From an uncultured Persicitalea sp. (lineage in GTDB: Bacteria; Bacteroidota; Bacteroidia; Cytophagales; Spirosomataceae), in NCBI GenBank assembly GCA_950075905.1, contig CATMVR010000351.1, positions 1 through 5,906 of the forward strand: a stretch of DNA of 5,906 nucleotides. Direction: 5' to 3'. Both the position numbers and the translations under genes were made by a program. The notes under the pieces are model-generated. The model was not told where the DNA came from, did no database searches, and saw nothing but the letters and a program-made list of their open reading frames with translations. Below are positions 1 through 5,906 of the stretch, in pieces (the stretch's first letter is position 1; each line of letters starts with the position of its first letter).

Positions 1-1827
1 GGCTCGTTCGGAAAGCCCGTAGATAGGGCCTTTGACGCGGGCGTTCATCACTGTGTACAGATCCCGGACAATAAAGTCCGTCACCTGCACGCTGTTCAGG
101 TCCGAGCGGCGGTACATCTGGTTTCCGCCCAGGGTCAGGTCTATGCCGATGTCCCCGAATTTCCGGTTGGCGCCAATTAGAATATCCTTATTCAGCTCGC
201 GGAAGCGGCGCGATTCCTGCGTGTACAACCCGTTCACGAAGCCTTCGGGAGCGGCCGGGCGCGAGGCCTGTCCGGTGGGGTAGTTGTTGTAGTCCTGATC
301 ACGCGACCAGTAGTCCTGCCCTACCCGCGCTTGCACGTACACCCAGTCGAGCAGGTTGTAGCGGAGGGAAATATTGCCAAAGATGCGGTCGCGGCGGATG
401 TTCTGAAATTGCTCGGCCAGCGTAAAGTAAGGGTTGGTCCGGTTGCGGAAGCGTGAGTACACAAACTCGTTGCCATTGGCGTCATATTTCTTCTCATCCA
501 GCAGATCCAACGGCATGGAGTTGGCCAGGTTCATCAGCGAGGTCGGGATGGAATTGTCCTGCTCGGCAATCACGGGTGGGTTTTTATTCACCTCGTTGGA
601 GTAATTGATGTTTCCCGACACCATCAGCTTTTTCGACAGATCGTAGCTAAAGCCCAGGTTGATGGTCTTGCGGTTGAAGGTATTGTTGGGCACAATGCCG
701 TTGTTGTCCATGTTGGCCAGTGAAAGGTTGAAGCCCCCCTTCTCCGAAGCTGACGACAAAGAAATGGTATTGTTGAAGTTGGTACCATTGCGATAAAACT
801 TACGAATACGGTCGTATACCGGCTCGTAAGGTACGGTGACACCATCGAAGAGTACCTGCGTCATGCCGGGCTGAAACTTCTCCCCAAACGACCATTGCCC
901 CGACGTTGGGTTGGGTGTGGTGGGTCGAACGCCGTTTTCGCCCTGTCCATACTCGTACTGATAATCTGTAAAGTCGAGTGGGGTATCTACGGTGAAGTTG
1001 GAGTTGTACGCCACACCAATGCCTCTTCCTTCGCCCCGGGTTTTGGTAGTCACCATGATTACCCCATCCTTGGCCCGCGAGCCGTAGAGCGCCGCGGCGG
1101 TGGCTCCTTTTAGCACCGTCATGCTCTCGATGTCATCGGGGTTTATGCTACTCAGGCCGTCGCCCCCGTCGGAAGTATTGCCCCCGCCCCGTACGCCGAT
1201 GGCTCCATCAGACGACTGGTTGCCGGGGTTGGTACCGAAGTTGGTGTTGTCAATGGGCACACCGTTCACAACGATGAGCGGGGAGTTCTGTCCCGAAAAA
1301 GACGACTGTCCCCGAATCCTGATCTTGGAGGTGCCCCCCGGCCCGGTACCCAGGCTCGTGATGTTTACGCCGGCAATTTTGCCTTGCAGGGCGTTGACGA
1401 AGTTGGGGGTACGGTTGACAGTGATTTGCTCTGAGCTTACCGTAGAGGTAGCATAGCCCAGCTTTTTGGATTCTTTTCGAATACCGAGGGCTGTTACTAC
1501 TACTTCGTCCAGACTGGTCAGACTTTCGTTCATCGTAACATTGATCATACTCCGCCGGTTGACGGGTACCTCCTGGGAGGTGTAGCCAATAAAGCTGAAT
1601 ACAAGGGTGGCGGTTGGCTCTGCATTGATGGCAAAACTTCCGTCGGCATCTGTGGTGGTACCGGTATTTGTGCCCTTTACCAGAATAGACACGCCGGGCA
1701 GAGGCTGATTGTCTTTGTTGCTCGTAACCCTGCCAGTAATACGGCTACTCTGAGCCATACCCGACCAGGCCAGCAGCCATGTTAATCCAAAGACCAACAA
1801 AGCTTTGAAAGGTATAGTGTTCTTCAT
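1..1827 (-). CDS. SusC/RagA-family TonB-dependent outer-membrane receptor, C-terminus cut by window edge
   Basis: Outer-membrane active transporter that, in this family, imports oligosaccharides or other large nutrients with a SusD-type lipoprotein, powered by TonB. The frame is open from an ATG at 1827 to base 1 (609 codons, no stop). Residues 1-25 form a signal peptide (KNTIPFKALLVFGLTWLLA, probable cleavage GMA|Q). Residues about 30-100 are a carboxypeptidase-regulatory-like domain (ITGRV, GVSILVKGTNTG, FSFIGYTSQEV). A TonB-box-like segment LDEVVVTALGI lies at 106-116. The plug follows, with RIRGQSSFSGQNSPLIVVNG at 170-189 and the hallmark DIESMTVLKGATAAALYGSR at 232-251, then GVIMVTTK. 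The barrel begins around 270. Family members are usually about 1000 residues, so some 400 are missing. A susD partner would be expected beyond the left edge. The substrate cannot be told from the sequence. It is transcribed divergently from the oxidoreductase at 2098. Confidence 0.97.
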   Translation of the reverse strand, partial: MKNTIPFKALLVFGLTWLLAWSGMAQSSRITGRVTSNKDNQPLPGVSILVKGTNTGTTTDADGSFAINAEPTATLVFSFIGYTSQEVPVNRRSMINVTMNESLTSLDEVVVTALGIRKESKKLGYATSTVSSEQITVNRTPNFVNALQGKIAGVNITSLGTGPGGTSKIRIRGQSSFSGQNSPLIVVNGVPIDNTNFGTNPGNQSSDGAIGVRGGGNTSDGGDGLSSINPDDIESMTVLKGATAAALYGSRAKDGVIMVTTKTRGEGRGIGVAYNSNFTVDTPLDFTDYQYEYGQGENGVRPTTPNPTSGQWSFGEKFQPGMTQVLFDGVTVPYEPVYDRIRKFYRNGTNFNNTISLSSASEKGGFNLSLANMDNNGIVPNNTFNRKTINLGFSYDLSKKLMVSGNINYSNEVNKNPPVIAEQDNSIPTSLMNLANSMPLDLLDEKKYDANGNEFVYSRFRNRTNPYFTLAEQFQNIRRDRIFGNISLRYNLLDWVYVQARVGQDYWSRDQDYNNYPTGQASRPAAPEGFVNGLYTQESRRFRELNKDILIGANRKFGDIGIDLTLGGNQMYRRSDLNSVQVTDFIVRDLYTVMNARVKGPIYGLSERA

Positions 1828-1911
1828 ACAGGAAATGGATTTGATTTTGTACTAAAAAACACATTTCAACCCATTCTACCAATATTTCTACTATTTATTT
1901 ATATTATTAAA

Positions 1912-1931
1912 TTATTTGTCTAGACAAATAA
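1912..1931. promoter_or_regulatory. Perfect 20-bp palindrome, possible operator
   Basis: The half-site TTATTTGTCT (1912-1921) is followed directly by its exact reverse complement AGACAAATAA (1922-1931), with no spacer. Symmetry stops at 1911/1932 (A opposite A). A gapless dyad of this length in a divergent spacer suggests a dimeric regulator site acting on the receptor, the oxidoreductase or both. A cruciform role is less likely, because a zero-base loop is poor for an RNA hairpin or terminator. The regulator is unknown and is not encoded in the window. Confidence 0.5.
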
Positions 1932-1952
1932 AGTATTCTCATTCTTCTCAAA
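1925..1952 (-). promoter_or_regulatory. Weak candidate Bacteroidota promoter for the SusC gene
   Basis: On the minus strand, TTTG at 1952-1949 could be a -33 element. TTTATTTG at 1932-1925 matches the phylum's -7 consensus TAnnTTTG at five of six fixed positions. The spacer is 16 bases, somewhat shorter than usual. The -7 element would overlap the right half of the 20-bp palindrome, so a bound regulator could block it. The implied leader is about 90 bases. This is a pattern match only. Confidence 0.28.
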
Positions 1953-2097
1953 CGGGCACATAACAGATATGCCTTCTGCGTATATACGTTGATGGGACTT
2001 AAACTGTCAAAATTTCATTCAGCGGTTGGCTGGTTCAAAAAAAATGGAAAGTAAGCGGGCATGCATTCCTGCTTTTGTAAAAAAAGCTTATCTCACT

Positions 2098-3201
2098 ATG
2101 GAAAAAATTCAGATTCCCACCCTCGTTTCACGTCGTAATTTTTTAACTACCGGTGCGGGGATACTCGCTGCCACGGCATTCTCGCCCTACGTAATAGGCC
2201 GCTCCAAACCCAAAGAAAATCTGGGCGTAGCCCTCGTGGGACTGGGATATTACAGTACCGATTTGCTGGCCCCCGCCCTGCAACTGACCAAAAACTGCCA
2301 CCTCGCCGGCATCGTAACGGGCACTCCCGCCAAGGCAGAAGCCTGGAAAAAGAAGTACAACATTCCCGACAAGAATATTTATAACTACCAGACCTTCGAT
2401 CAGATAGCCAACAATCCCGACATCGACGTAGTGTATATAGTACTACCGCCCTCCATGCACCGCGAGTACGTGGTGCGGGCAGCCAAAGCCGGCAAGGATG
2501 TCTGGTGCGAAAAACCCATGGCCCCTACCGTGAAGGATTGTGAGGCAATGATCAAGGCCTGCGCCGATAATAAAAAGAAACTGGCCATCGGCTACCGCAA
2601 CCTCCACGACCCTAACATGCAGGCCTGGATGAAGCTCGCCAAGGAAGGGCCAATGGGCAAGCCCCGCCTGGTAAACTGCGCGGCGGCCTACGTAGACAAC
2701 CGCACCACGCACTGGAAACAGAAAAAGGAAATGGGCGGCGGCGTGATGGGCGACATGGGTGTGTACTCCATTCAGGGAGCGCGCCACGCTACGGGCGAAG
2801 AGCCCATGCTGGTAACGGCCCACCACTTTACTAACCGTCCTGAAATATATAAGGAGGTAGAAGAAACCACCCTCTACCAGCTGCACTTTCCGAGCGGGGC
2901 GCTGGCTAACTGCACGGCGAGCTTTGGGATCAACTCCAACTTCCTGAAAGTAAACTACGAAAAAGGTACCCTGCTGATGGAGCCTTTCTCGGCTTACAGT
3001 GGCAACAAGGGTACCTACTCCAACGGCGGGGTGATTAACTTCGCCCTCGAAAATCAGCAAGCCCGGCAGATGGACGATGACGCCCGGGCAATCATGGACA
3101 ATAAACCGTTGATTGCACCCGGCGAAGAAGGTCTGCGCGATATTCGGGTGGTGGAGGCCATTTATCAGGCAGCCCGCACGGGAAAGGAAACAAAAGTATA
3201 G
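2098..3201 (+). CDS. Tat-exported Gfo/Idh/MocA-family oxidoreductase
   Basis: NAD(P)-dependent dehydrogenase of the glucose-fructose oxidoreductase / inositol dehydrogenase superfamily, probably acting on a sugar or sugar derivative in the periplasm. With the ATG at 2098 it has 367 residues. Residues 11-16 are SRRNFL, a twin-arginine motif, followed by a hydrophobic stretch to about residue 33. The Rossmann start is LGVALVGLGYYS at 42-53. The catalytic EKP motif (WCEKP, Lys139) is at 136-140. The second-domain signature GGGVMGDMGVYSIQGAR is at 213-229, with Asp219 and Tyr223 in the places used for substrate binding in this superfamily; its form resembles glucose-fructose oxidoreductase, which is also Tat-exported. 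Longer starts exist (TTG 2026, ATG 2044), but they put 24 or 18 residues ahead of this start, displacing the Tat motif from the N-terminus, so 2098 is preferred. The exact substrate is unknown. A strong hairpin follows the stop. Confidence 0.95.
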   Translation: MEKIQIPTLVSRRNFLTTGAGILAATAFSPYVIGRSKPKENLGVALVGLGYYSTDLLAPALQLTKNCHLAGIVTGTPAKAEAWKKKYNIPDKNIYNYQTFDQIANNPDIDVVYIVLPPSMHREYVVRAAKAGKDVWCEKPMAPTVKDCEAMIKACADNKKKLAIGYRNLHDPNMQAWMKLAKEGPMGKPRLVNCAAAYVDNRTTHWKQKKEMGGGVMGDMGVYSIQGARHATGEEPMLVTAHHFTNRPEIYKEVEETTLYQLHFPSGALANCTASFGINSNFLKVNYEKGTLLMEPFSAYSGNKGTYSNGGVINFALENQQARQMDDDARAIMDNKPLIAPGEEGLRDIRVVEAIYQAARTGKETKV

Positions 3202-3230
3202 CCGGCGGTACCAAATTGCCGCCTGCTACC

Positions 3231-3262
3231 CAAAGCCCCGATCCTGCCAGATCGGGGCTTTG
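3231..3262 (+). terminator. Hairpin terminator after the oxidoreductase gene
   Basis: A perfect 13-bp stem, CAAAGCCCCGATC at 3231-3243 and its complement at 3250-3262, encloses a 6-base loop (CTGCCA). It starts 29 bases after the stop at 3201. The A-rich foot on one side and TTT on the other make it symmetric, so it could also act on minus-strand transcripts. The T-run is only three bases and lies inside the stem, so termination is likely but not textbook. Confidence 0.75.
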
Positions 3263-3274
3263 ACGTTCTGAAAG

Positions 3275-3291
3275 GGAGAGCTTGCCTCTCC
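3275..3291. repeat. Short inverted repeat (6-bp stem, 5-base loop)
   Basis: GGAGAG at 3275-3280 pairs with CTCTCC at 3286-3291 around a CTTGC loop. It sits 12 bases after the main terminator hairpin and about 85 bases before the caspase gene start. No T-run follows. It could be a secondary stem in a readthrough transcript or chance; no role can be assigned. Confidence 0.3.
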
Positions 3292-3298
3292 GCACCGC

Positions 3299-3327
3299 GT
3301 TCCGTTTACTTAAATTCATTAGGTTTT
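3299..3327 (+). promoter_or_regulatory. Weak candidate promoter for the caspase gene pair
   Basis: TAGGTTTT at 3320-3327 matches the Bacteroidota -7 consensus TAnnTTTG except for the last base. It would place transcription start near 3334, about 42 bases before the GTG at 3376. Only a poor -33 match (GTTCC near 3299-3303) lies at the right distance. A separate promoter is expected here because a terminator hairpin closes the upstream gene, but this exact site is uncertain. Confidence 0.25.
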
Positions 3328-3375
3328 CTCGCTGAAAGACAGTAATATTAGGCTTAAAACAGCTATTCTGGTCCT

Positions 3376-5373
3376 GTGAAATTGTATCGTAAAATACTCT
3401 TGCTTCTTTGGGTAGGTCTGGTTTTCGTGGAGGTGGAAGCCCAGACAAAACACGCCCTGATCTTTGCCATTGGCAACTACCCCGAAACCAGCGGGTGGCG
3501 GACAATCAATAGCAACCGGGATGTAATTTTCATGAAAAACACCCTGCTGCGGCAGGGGTTTCTTGCCCAGAACTGCGTGGTTGTTGAAGATTCGGTAGCC
3601 ACCAAAGCCGGTATCCGTTCAGCCATGCTGGCGCTCATTGACCGCGCCGCGCCGGGAGATATTGTAACGATTCATTTTTCATCGCACGGAGTACAGATCC
3701 AGGACAACGACGGCGACGAACCCGACAACCTCGATGAAAGCATTGTACCCTATGATGCTCTTTCGCCCCTGGCCTCCACTGATTTTGATAAAGATCAGGC
3801 CGCCTACTTCCGGGACGACGAATTTGGCGCGCTGATCGACAGGCTCCGCCTCAAACTGGGCCGGCAGGGTGATGTACTGGTTTTTATGGACTCCTGCCAT
3901 TCGGGGAGTGGTACCCGCGGCCTGGCCGTGGTACGGGGCGGTCAGCCCCCTTTTGTGTCAAAAAGCTACGTTAAATCGACCAGTGGCGATCAGGAAGCTA
4001 CCAATGGCATCAGCGACCGCAGCCGGGCCGACGAAACCCAAATGGCTACCTACGTGGTGGTGTCGGCCGCCCGGGCCAGTGAGCTCAACTACGAAACCCT
4101 CGACGAAAATGACCAGAGTATGGGCACGCTGACCTACGCGGTGTCTAAGGCGCTCGAAAACCTGGAAGCAGGTACCACCTACCGGAGTCTTTTTGCCCAA
4201 ATGCAGGTGATCGTCAACCGCAAAACACCGGGGCAAAATCCTGTGCTGGAAGGTACCGGACTGGATCGGGCCCTCTTTGGGGGGAAATTCGTAGAGCAAA
4301 AACCCTACGTGGAAGTAGGAGAACTGAAAGGAAACCGGCTGCTGGTCAAAGGAGGGTTACTGGCCGGCCTTGACGAGGGAGCCAAAGTACAGGCCCATCC
4401 CGCTGGCACCAACGACCCGGCCCAATCCACACCATTGGCCACCGGTACTGTAACCAAAGCGGAGAGTTTCTCCGCCGCCATCAAGCTGGACCAACCTCTC
4501 GACGAAGCCCTCGTCACCCGCTACTGGGTATTTGTTACCGAGCCGGTTTTCAAAATCGAGCCAGTTGTGGTGCATTTTTCCGAAAGCAGCTCTGAAGAGG
4601 AAGGGGGCTTTTCGCCCGTGGAGCAGTTGGTACTGAAAGAGGCCCTCAAAAGTTTTCCCCTGATTACCTTTGAAGGTACACCCGAGCTCCTTATCACCAA
4701 AGGCTATACCCGTGATACTATCAAGGTAGCTGCCAATGGCTATGTTTTTGGCACCCTCCCCAAAACTACCGGTAGCCCTGAGCAGCTAAAACAGGAAATT
4801 CAACGCTATACGCAGTACAAGCTCTTGAAGCAGATCGATGTCAAAGACAAAAAGATGCAGGTAGAAGTACAATTTGTGCCCGTGCAACACCAACGGCCGG
4901 ACACCTCCCGTATTCAGGACAAAATTGTAGGAGGTACTTATGAATACTACGAAGGCGATACCCTCGTGATCTGGGCCAAAAACACAGGCAAAGAAGATGT
5001 CTACATCAACTTGCTGGATATGCAGCCTGACGGCATCATCAACTCCGTGCTTCCCAACCGCCTGCAGAAAATATACCCGGCCGACCTGCGCATTCCGGCC
5101 GGAGGTTCCCGTCTCTTTGCCGACTACTTTCTGGAAGTGGGCCCTCCCTACGGCACCGAGGTATATAAGGTATTTGTGACCGGAAGTGAAATCGACATGG
5201 AATTTATCACTACCACCAAAGGCCGGGGCGAAAGCCGGAGTACCTACGGGCTCTTCGAGCAGCTTCTGAAAGATTCGTACAGCGTGGCTACCCGGGGGCA
5301 GGGAGCCAAAAGTTTGGGCAATGCCAACGGCAGTACTTATAATATACTATTTCGGATCAAACCTCGGGAATAA
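3376..5373 (+). CDS. Secreted metacaspase-type C14 protease with C-terminal DUF4384-like domain
   Basis: Cysteine protease of the caspase/metacaspase clan, 665 residues, apparently exported. Residues 1-22 are a signal peptide (LLLLWVGLVFV core, cleavage VEA|Q). The caspase domain spans about 25-305. The first strand is HALIFAIGNY (26-35). Catalytic His104 is in HFSSHG. The acidic loop DNDGDEPDNLDESIVPYD (110-127) is typical of metacaspases, as is RDDEF (146-150). Catalytic Cys174 is in FMDSCHSGS, and VVVSAARASELNYE (227-240) and GTLTYAVSKALE (250-261) form the p10-like part. This pattern points to Arg/Lys rather than Asp specificity, by family analogy. Residues about 308-395 look beta-rich (GLLAGLDEGAKVQA). 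An acidic linker SSSEEEGG is at 404-411. Residues about 524-606 resemble DUF4384 (EGDTLVIWAKN, MQPDGIINSVLPN, RIPAGGS). GTG is the only start that keeps the whole signal peptide, because TAA at 3355 closes the frame upstream. A second caspase gene follows 48 bases later. Confidence 0.95.
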   Translation: MKLYRKILLLLWVGLVFVEVEAQTKHALIFAIGNYPETSGWRTINSNRDVIFMKNTLLRQGFLAQNCVVVEDSVATKAGIRSAMLALIDRAAPGDIVTIHFSSHGVQIQDNDGDEPDNLDESIVPYDALSPLASTDFDKDQAAYFRDDEFGALIDRLRLKLGRQGDVLVFMDSCHSGSGTRGLAVVRGGQPPFVSKSYVKSTSGDQEATNGISDRSRADETQMATYVVVSAARASELNYETLDENDQSMGTLTYAVSKALENLEAGTTYRSLFAQMQVIVNRKTPGQNPVLEGTGLDRALFGGKFVEQKPYVEVGELKGNRLLVKGGLLAGLDEGAKVQAHPAGTNDPAQSTPLATGTVTKAESFSAAIKLDQPLDEALVTRYWVFVTEPVFKIEPVVVHFSESSSEEEGGFSPVEQLVLKEALKSFPLITFEGTPELLITKGYTRDTIKVAANGYVFGTLPKTTGSPEQLKQEIQRYTQYKLLKQIDVKDKKMQVEVQFVPVQHQRPDTSRIQDKIVGGTYEYYEGDTLVIWAKNTGKEDVYINLLDMQPDGIINSVLPNRLQKIYPADLRIPAGGSRLFADYFLEVGPPYGTEVYKVFVTGSEIDMEFITTTKGRGESRSTYGLFEQLLKDSYSVATRGQGAKSLGNANGSTYNILFRIKPRE

Positions 5374-5421
5374 CTGCGGCTGACAGGCTGACTTACTTTC
5401 CCGGATTTTTATTTCAACGAT

Positions 5422-5906
5422 ATGAAAACGACATCTTTACTTTTAGTTATATGCTGGATTGGCACGCATGCCGTATTCGGTCAAAGTCGGGGCCTCAAAG
5501 CCGTGGAAACGGAGATCCCGATCGGGACTGAACGCCGGCTGGCGCTGGTGATTGGCAATAAAGAGTATATGAACATTGCGCCGTTGCAAAATCCCATCAA
5601 CGACGCCGAGGATATGTCCAAAGCTCTCGAAGAGATCGGCTTTGAAGTAATCCAGGCCACCGACACAGACTACCGCGAAATGATCGGGGCTATGAATCGC
5701 TTCAAGGAGTCGCTGACCCGATCAGACGTAGCGCTGTTTTACTATTCCGGCCACGGAGTCAGCTATCAGAACCAGAATTATCTTTTGCCAGTCGATGCCG
5801 ACATCAGTTGCCTCGAACGTATCGCGGAGTACGGCATTCCGCTTAACCGCATTCTGGCCGATATTGCCAATCAGAAGGTTAAAAACAGCTTTGTGTTTCT
5901 GGATGC
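5422..5906 (+). CDS. Second secreted caspase-family (C14) protein, 5' part only
   Basis: The ATG at 5422 opens a frame that runs to the window edge (161 full codons plus two bases). Residues 1-20 form a signal peptide (TTSLLLVICWIGTHAVFG, cleavage G|Q). The caspase p20 region begins at about residue 38 with RRLALVIGNKEY (39-50). LQNPINDAEDMSKALEEIGF (55-74) follows, and the catalytic His111 is in FYYSGHGV (106-113). NYLLPVDADI is at 119-128 and FVFLDA is at 158-162. The window stops immediately before the position where the family has its catalytic Cys (normally DACR), so activity cannot be judged. Unlike the upstream protein it lacks the acidic metacaspase loop and has the NDAxDM / YYSGHG form of other bacterial caspase-like proteins. 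These often carry Sel1, TPR, SUMF1 or other C-terminal modules; which one applies here lies outside. It is probably in an operon with the gene at 3376. Confidence 0.93.
   Translation, partial: MKTTSLLLVICWIGTHAVFGQSRGLKAVETEIPIGTERRLALVIGNKEYMNIAPLQNPINDAEDMSKALEEIGFEVIQATDTDYREMIGAMNRFKESLTRSDVALFYYSGHGVSYQNQNYLLPVDADISCLERIAEYGIPLNRILADIANQKVKNSFVFLD

Larger units (their letters stand above)
1828..2097. other. AT-rich divergent intergenic spacer
   Basis: About 270 bases separate the SusC start (1827) from the chosen oxidoreductase start (2098). The stretch 1850-1935 is strongly AT-rich, as expected for a Bacteroidota promoter region serving divergent genes. It contains the palindrome at 1912-1931. 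From about 2026 an in-frame TTG extension of the oxidoreductase is possible but not favoured. I saw no tRNA-like structure or further coding signal, and no convincing -33/-7 pair for the plus-strand gene. Confidence 0.6.

Noticed and set aside
32..283. Plus-strand open frame of 83 codons near the left edge
   Set aside because: Antisense to the receptor's barrel region, where the minus frame reads as continuous SusC sequence.
1100..1456. Plus-strand open frame of 118 codons opposite the SusC gene
   Set aside because: Lies wholly antisense to the conserved plug domain of the receptor; composition is Pro/Leu-rich and shows no recognisable family features. Shadow frame.
2053..2074. Imperfect hairpin AAGCGGG / CCTGCTT just before the oxidoreductase start
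   Set aside because: Only six of seven pairs with an 8-base loop; too weak to call a riboswitch or attenuator, though it lies in the likely leader.
2443..3060. Minus-strand open frame of 205 codons opposite the oxidoreductase
   Set aside because: Long, but entirely antisense to well-conserved Gfo/Idh/MocA motifs; His/Val/Gly-rich composition is typical of a reverse-strand shadow of a GC-rich gene.
3092..3505. Minus-strand open frame of 137 codons across the oxidoreductase end, terminator and caspase start
   Set aside because: Runs through the strong hairpin and two real gene ends; no domain-like features. Not supported.
3958..4299. Minus-strand open frame of 113 codons inside the metacaspase gene
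   Set aside because: Antisense to the conserved p10-like part of the protease; no independent evidence.
5374..5421. Possible separate promoter between the two caspase genes (GGCTGAC occurs twice)
   Set aside because: The spacer is only 48 bases, the two 7-base copies are likely chance, and no -7 element is visible; co-transcription is the simpler reading.
1..5906. CRISPR arrays, tRNA/rRNA genes, insertion sequences
   Set aside because: No spaced direct repeats, no cloverleaf-like or rRNA-like segments and no transposase frame or terminal inverted repeats were found.

Overview
The window looks like chromosomal DNA of a Bacteroidota bacterium, most likely a Cytophagales/Spirosomaceae-type organism. 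The reasons are a canonical SusC/RagA outer-membrane receptor, a Tat-signal Gfo/Idh/MocA oxidoreductase of the kind common in that phylum, genes without clear Shine-Dalgarno sequences, and GC-rich genes separated by AT-rich spacers. The genus is inference; no rRNA or other marker gene is present.

Layout: (1) bases 1-1827, minus strand: the first 609 codons of a SusC-like TonB-dependent receptor, open and unbroken to the left edge, so the rest of the barrel and any SusD partner lie outside. (2) 1828-2097: an AT-rich divergent spacer holding a perfect 20-bp palindrome at 1912-1931 that overlaps a weak candidate promoter for the receptor. (3) 2098-3201, plus strand: an exported NAD(P)-dependent sugar-type oxidoreductase, closed by a 13-bp-stem hairpin at 3231-3262. 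(4) 3202-3375: spacer with that hairpin, a second small hairpin and a weak candidate promoter. (5) 3376-5373, plus: a 665-residue secreted metacaspase-type C14 protease with intact His104/Cys174 and a C-terminal DUF4384-like domain. (6) 5422-5906, plus: the start of a second secreted caspase-family protein, cut by the window edge one residue after the Asp (Asp161) that lies just ahead of the expected catalytic Cys.

Two functional blocks are visible. The left block (receptor and divergent oxidoreductase) fits uptake and periplasmic processing of a glycan or sugar derivative, although no glycoside hydrolase is visible to fix the substrate. The right block is a tandem of two caspase-like genes of different subtype, both with signal peptides, in one direction and 48 bp apart. 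It is probably co-transcribed and is the most interesting part of the window: two non-identical caspase folds apparently sent to the cell envelope. No RNA genes, CRISPR arrays or insertion sequences were seen.
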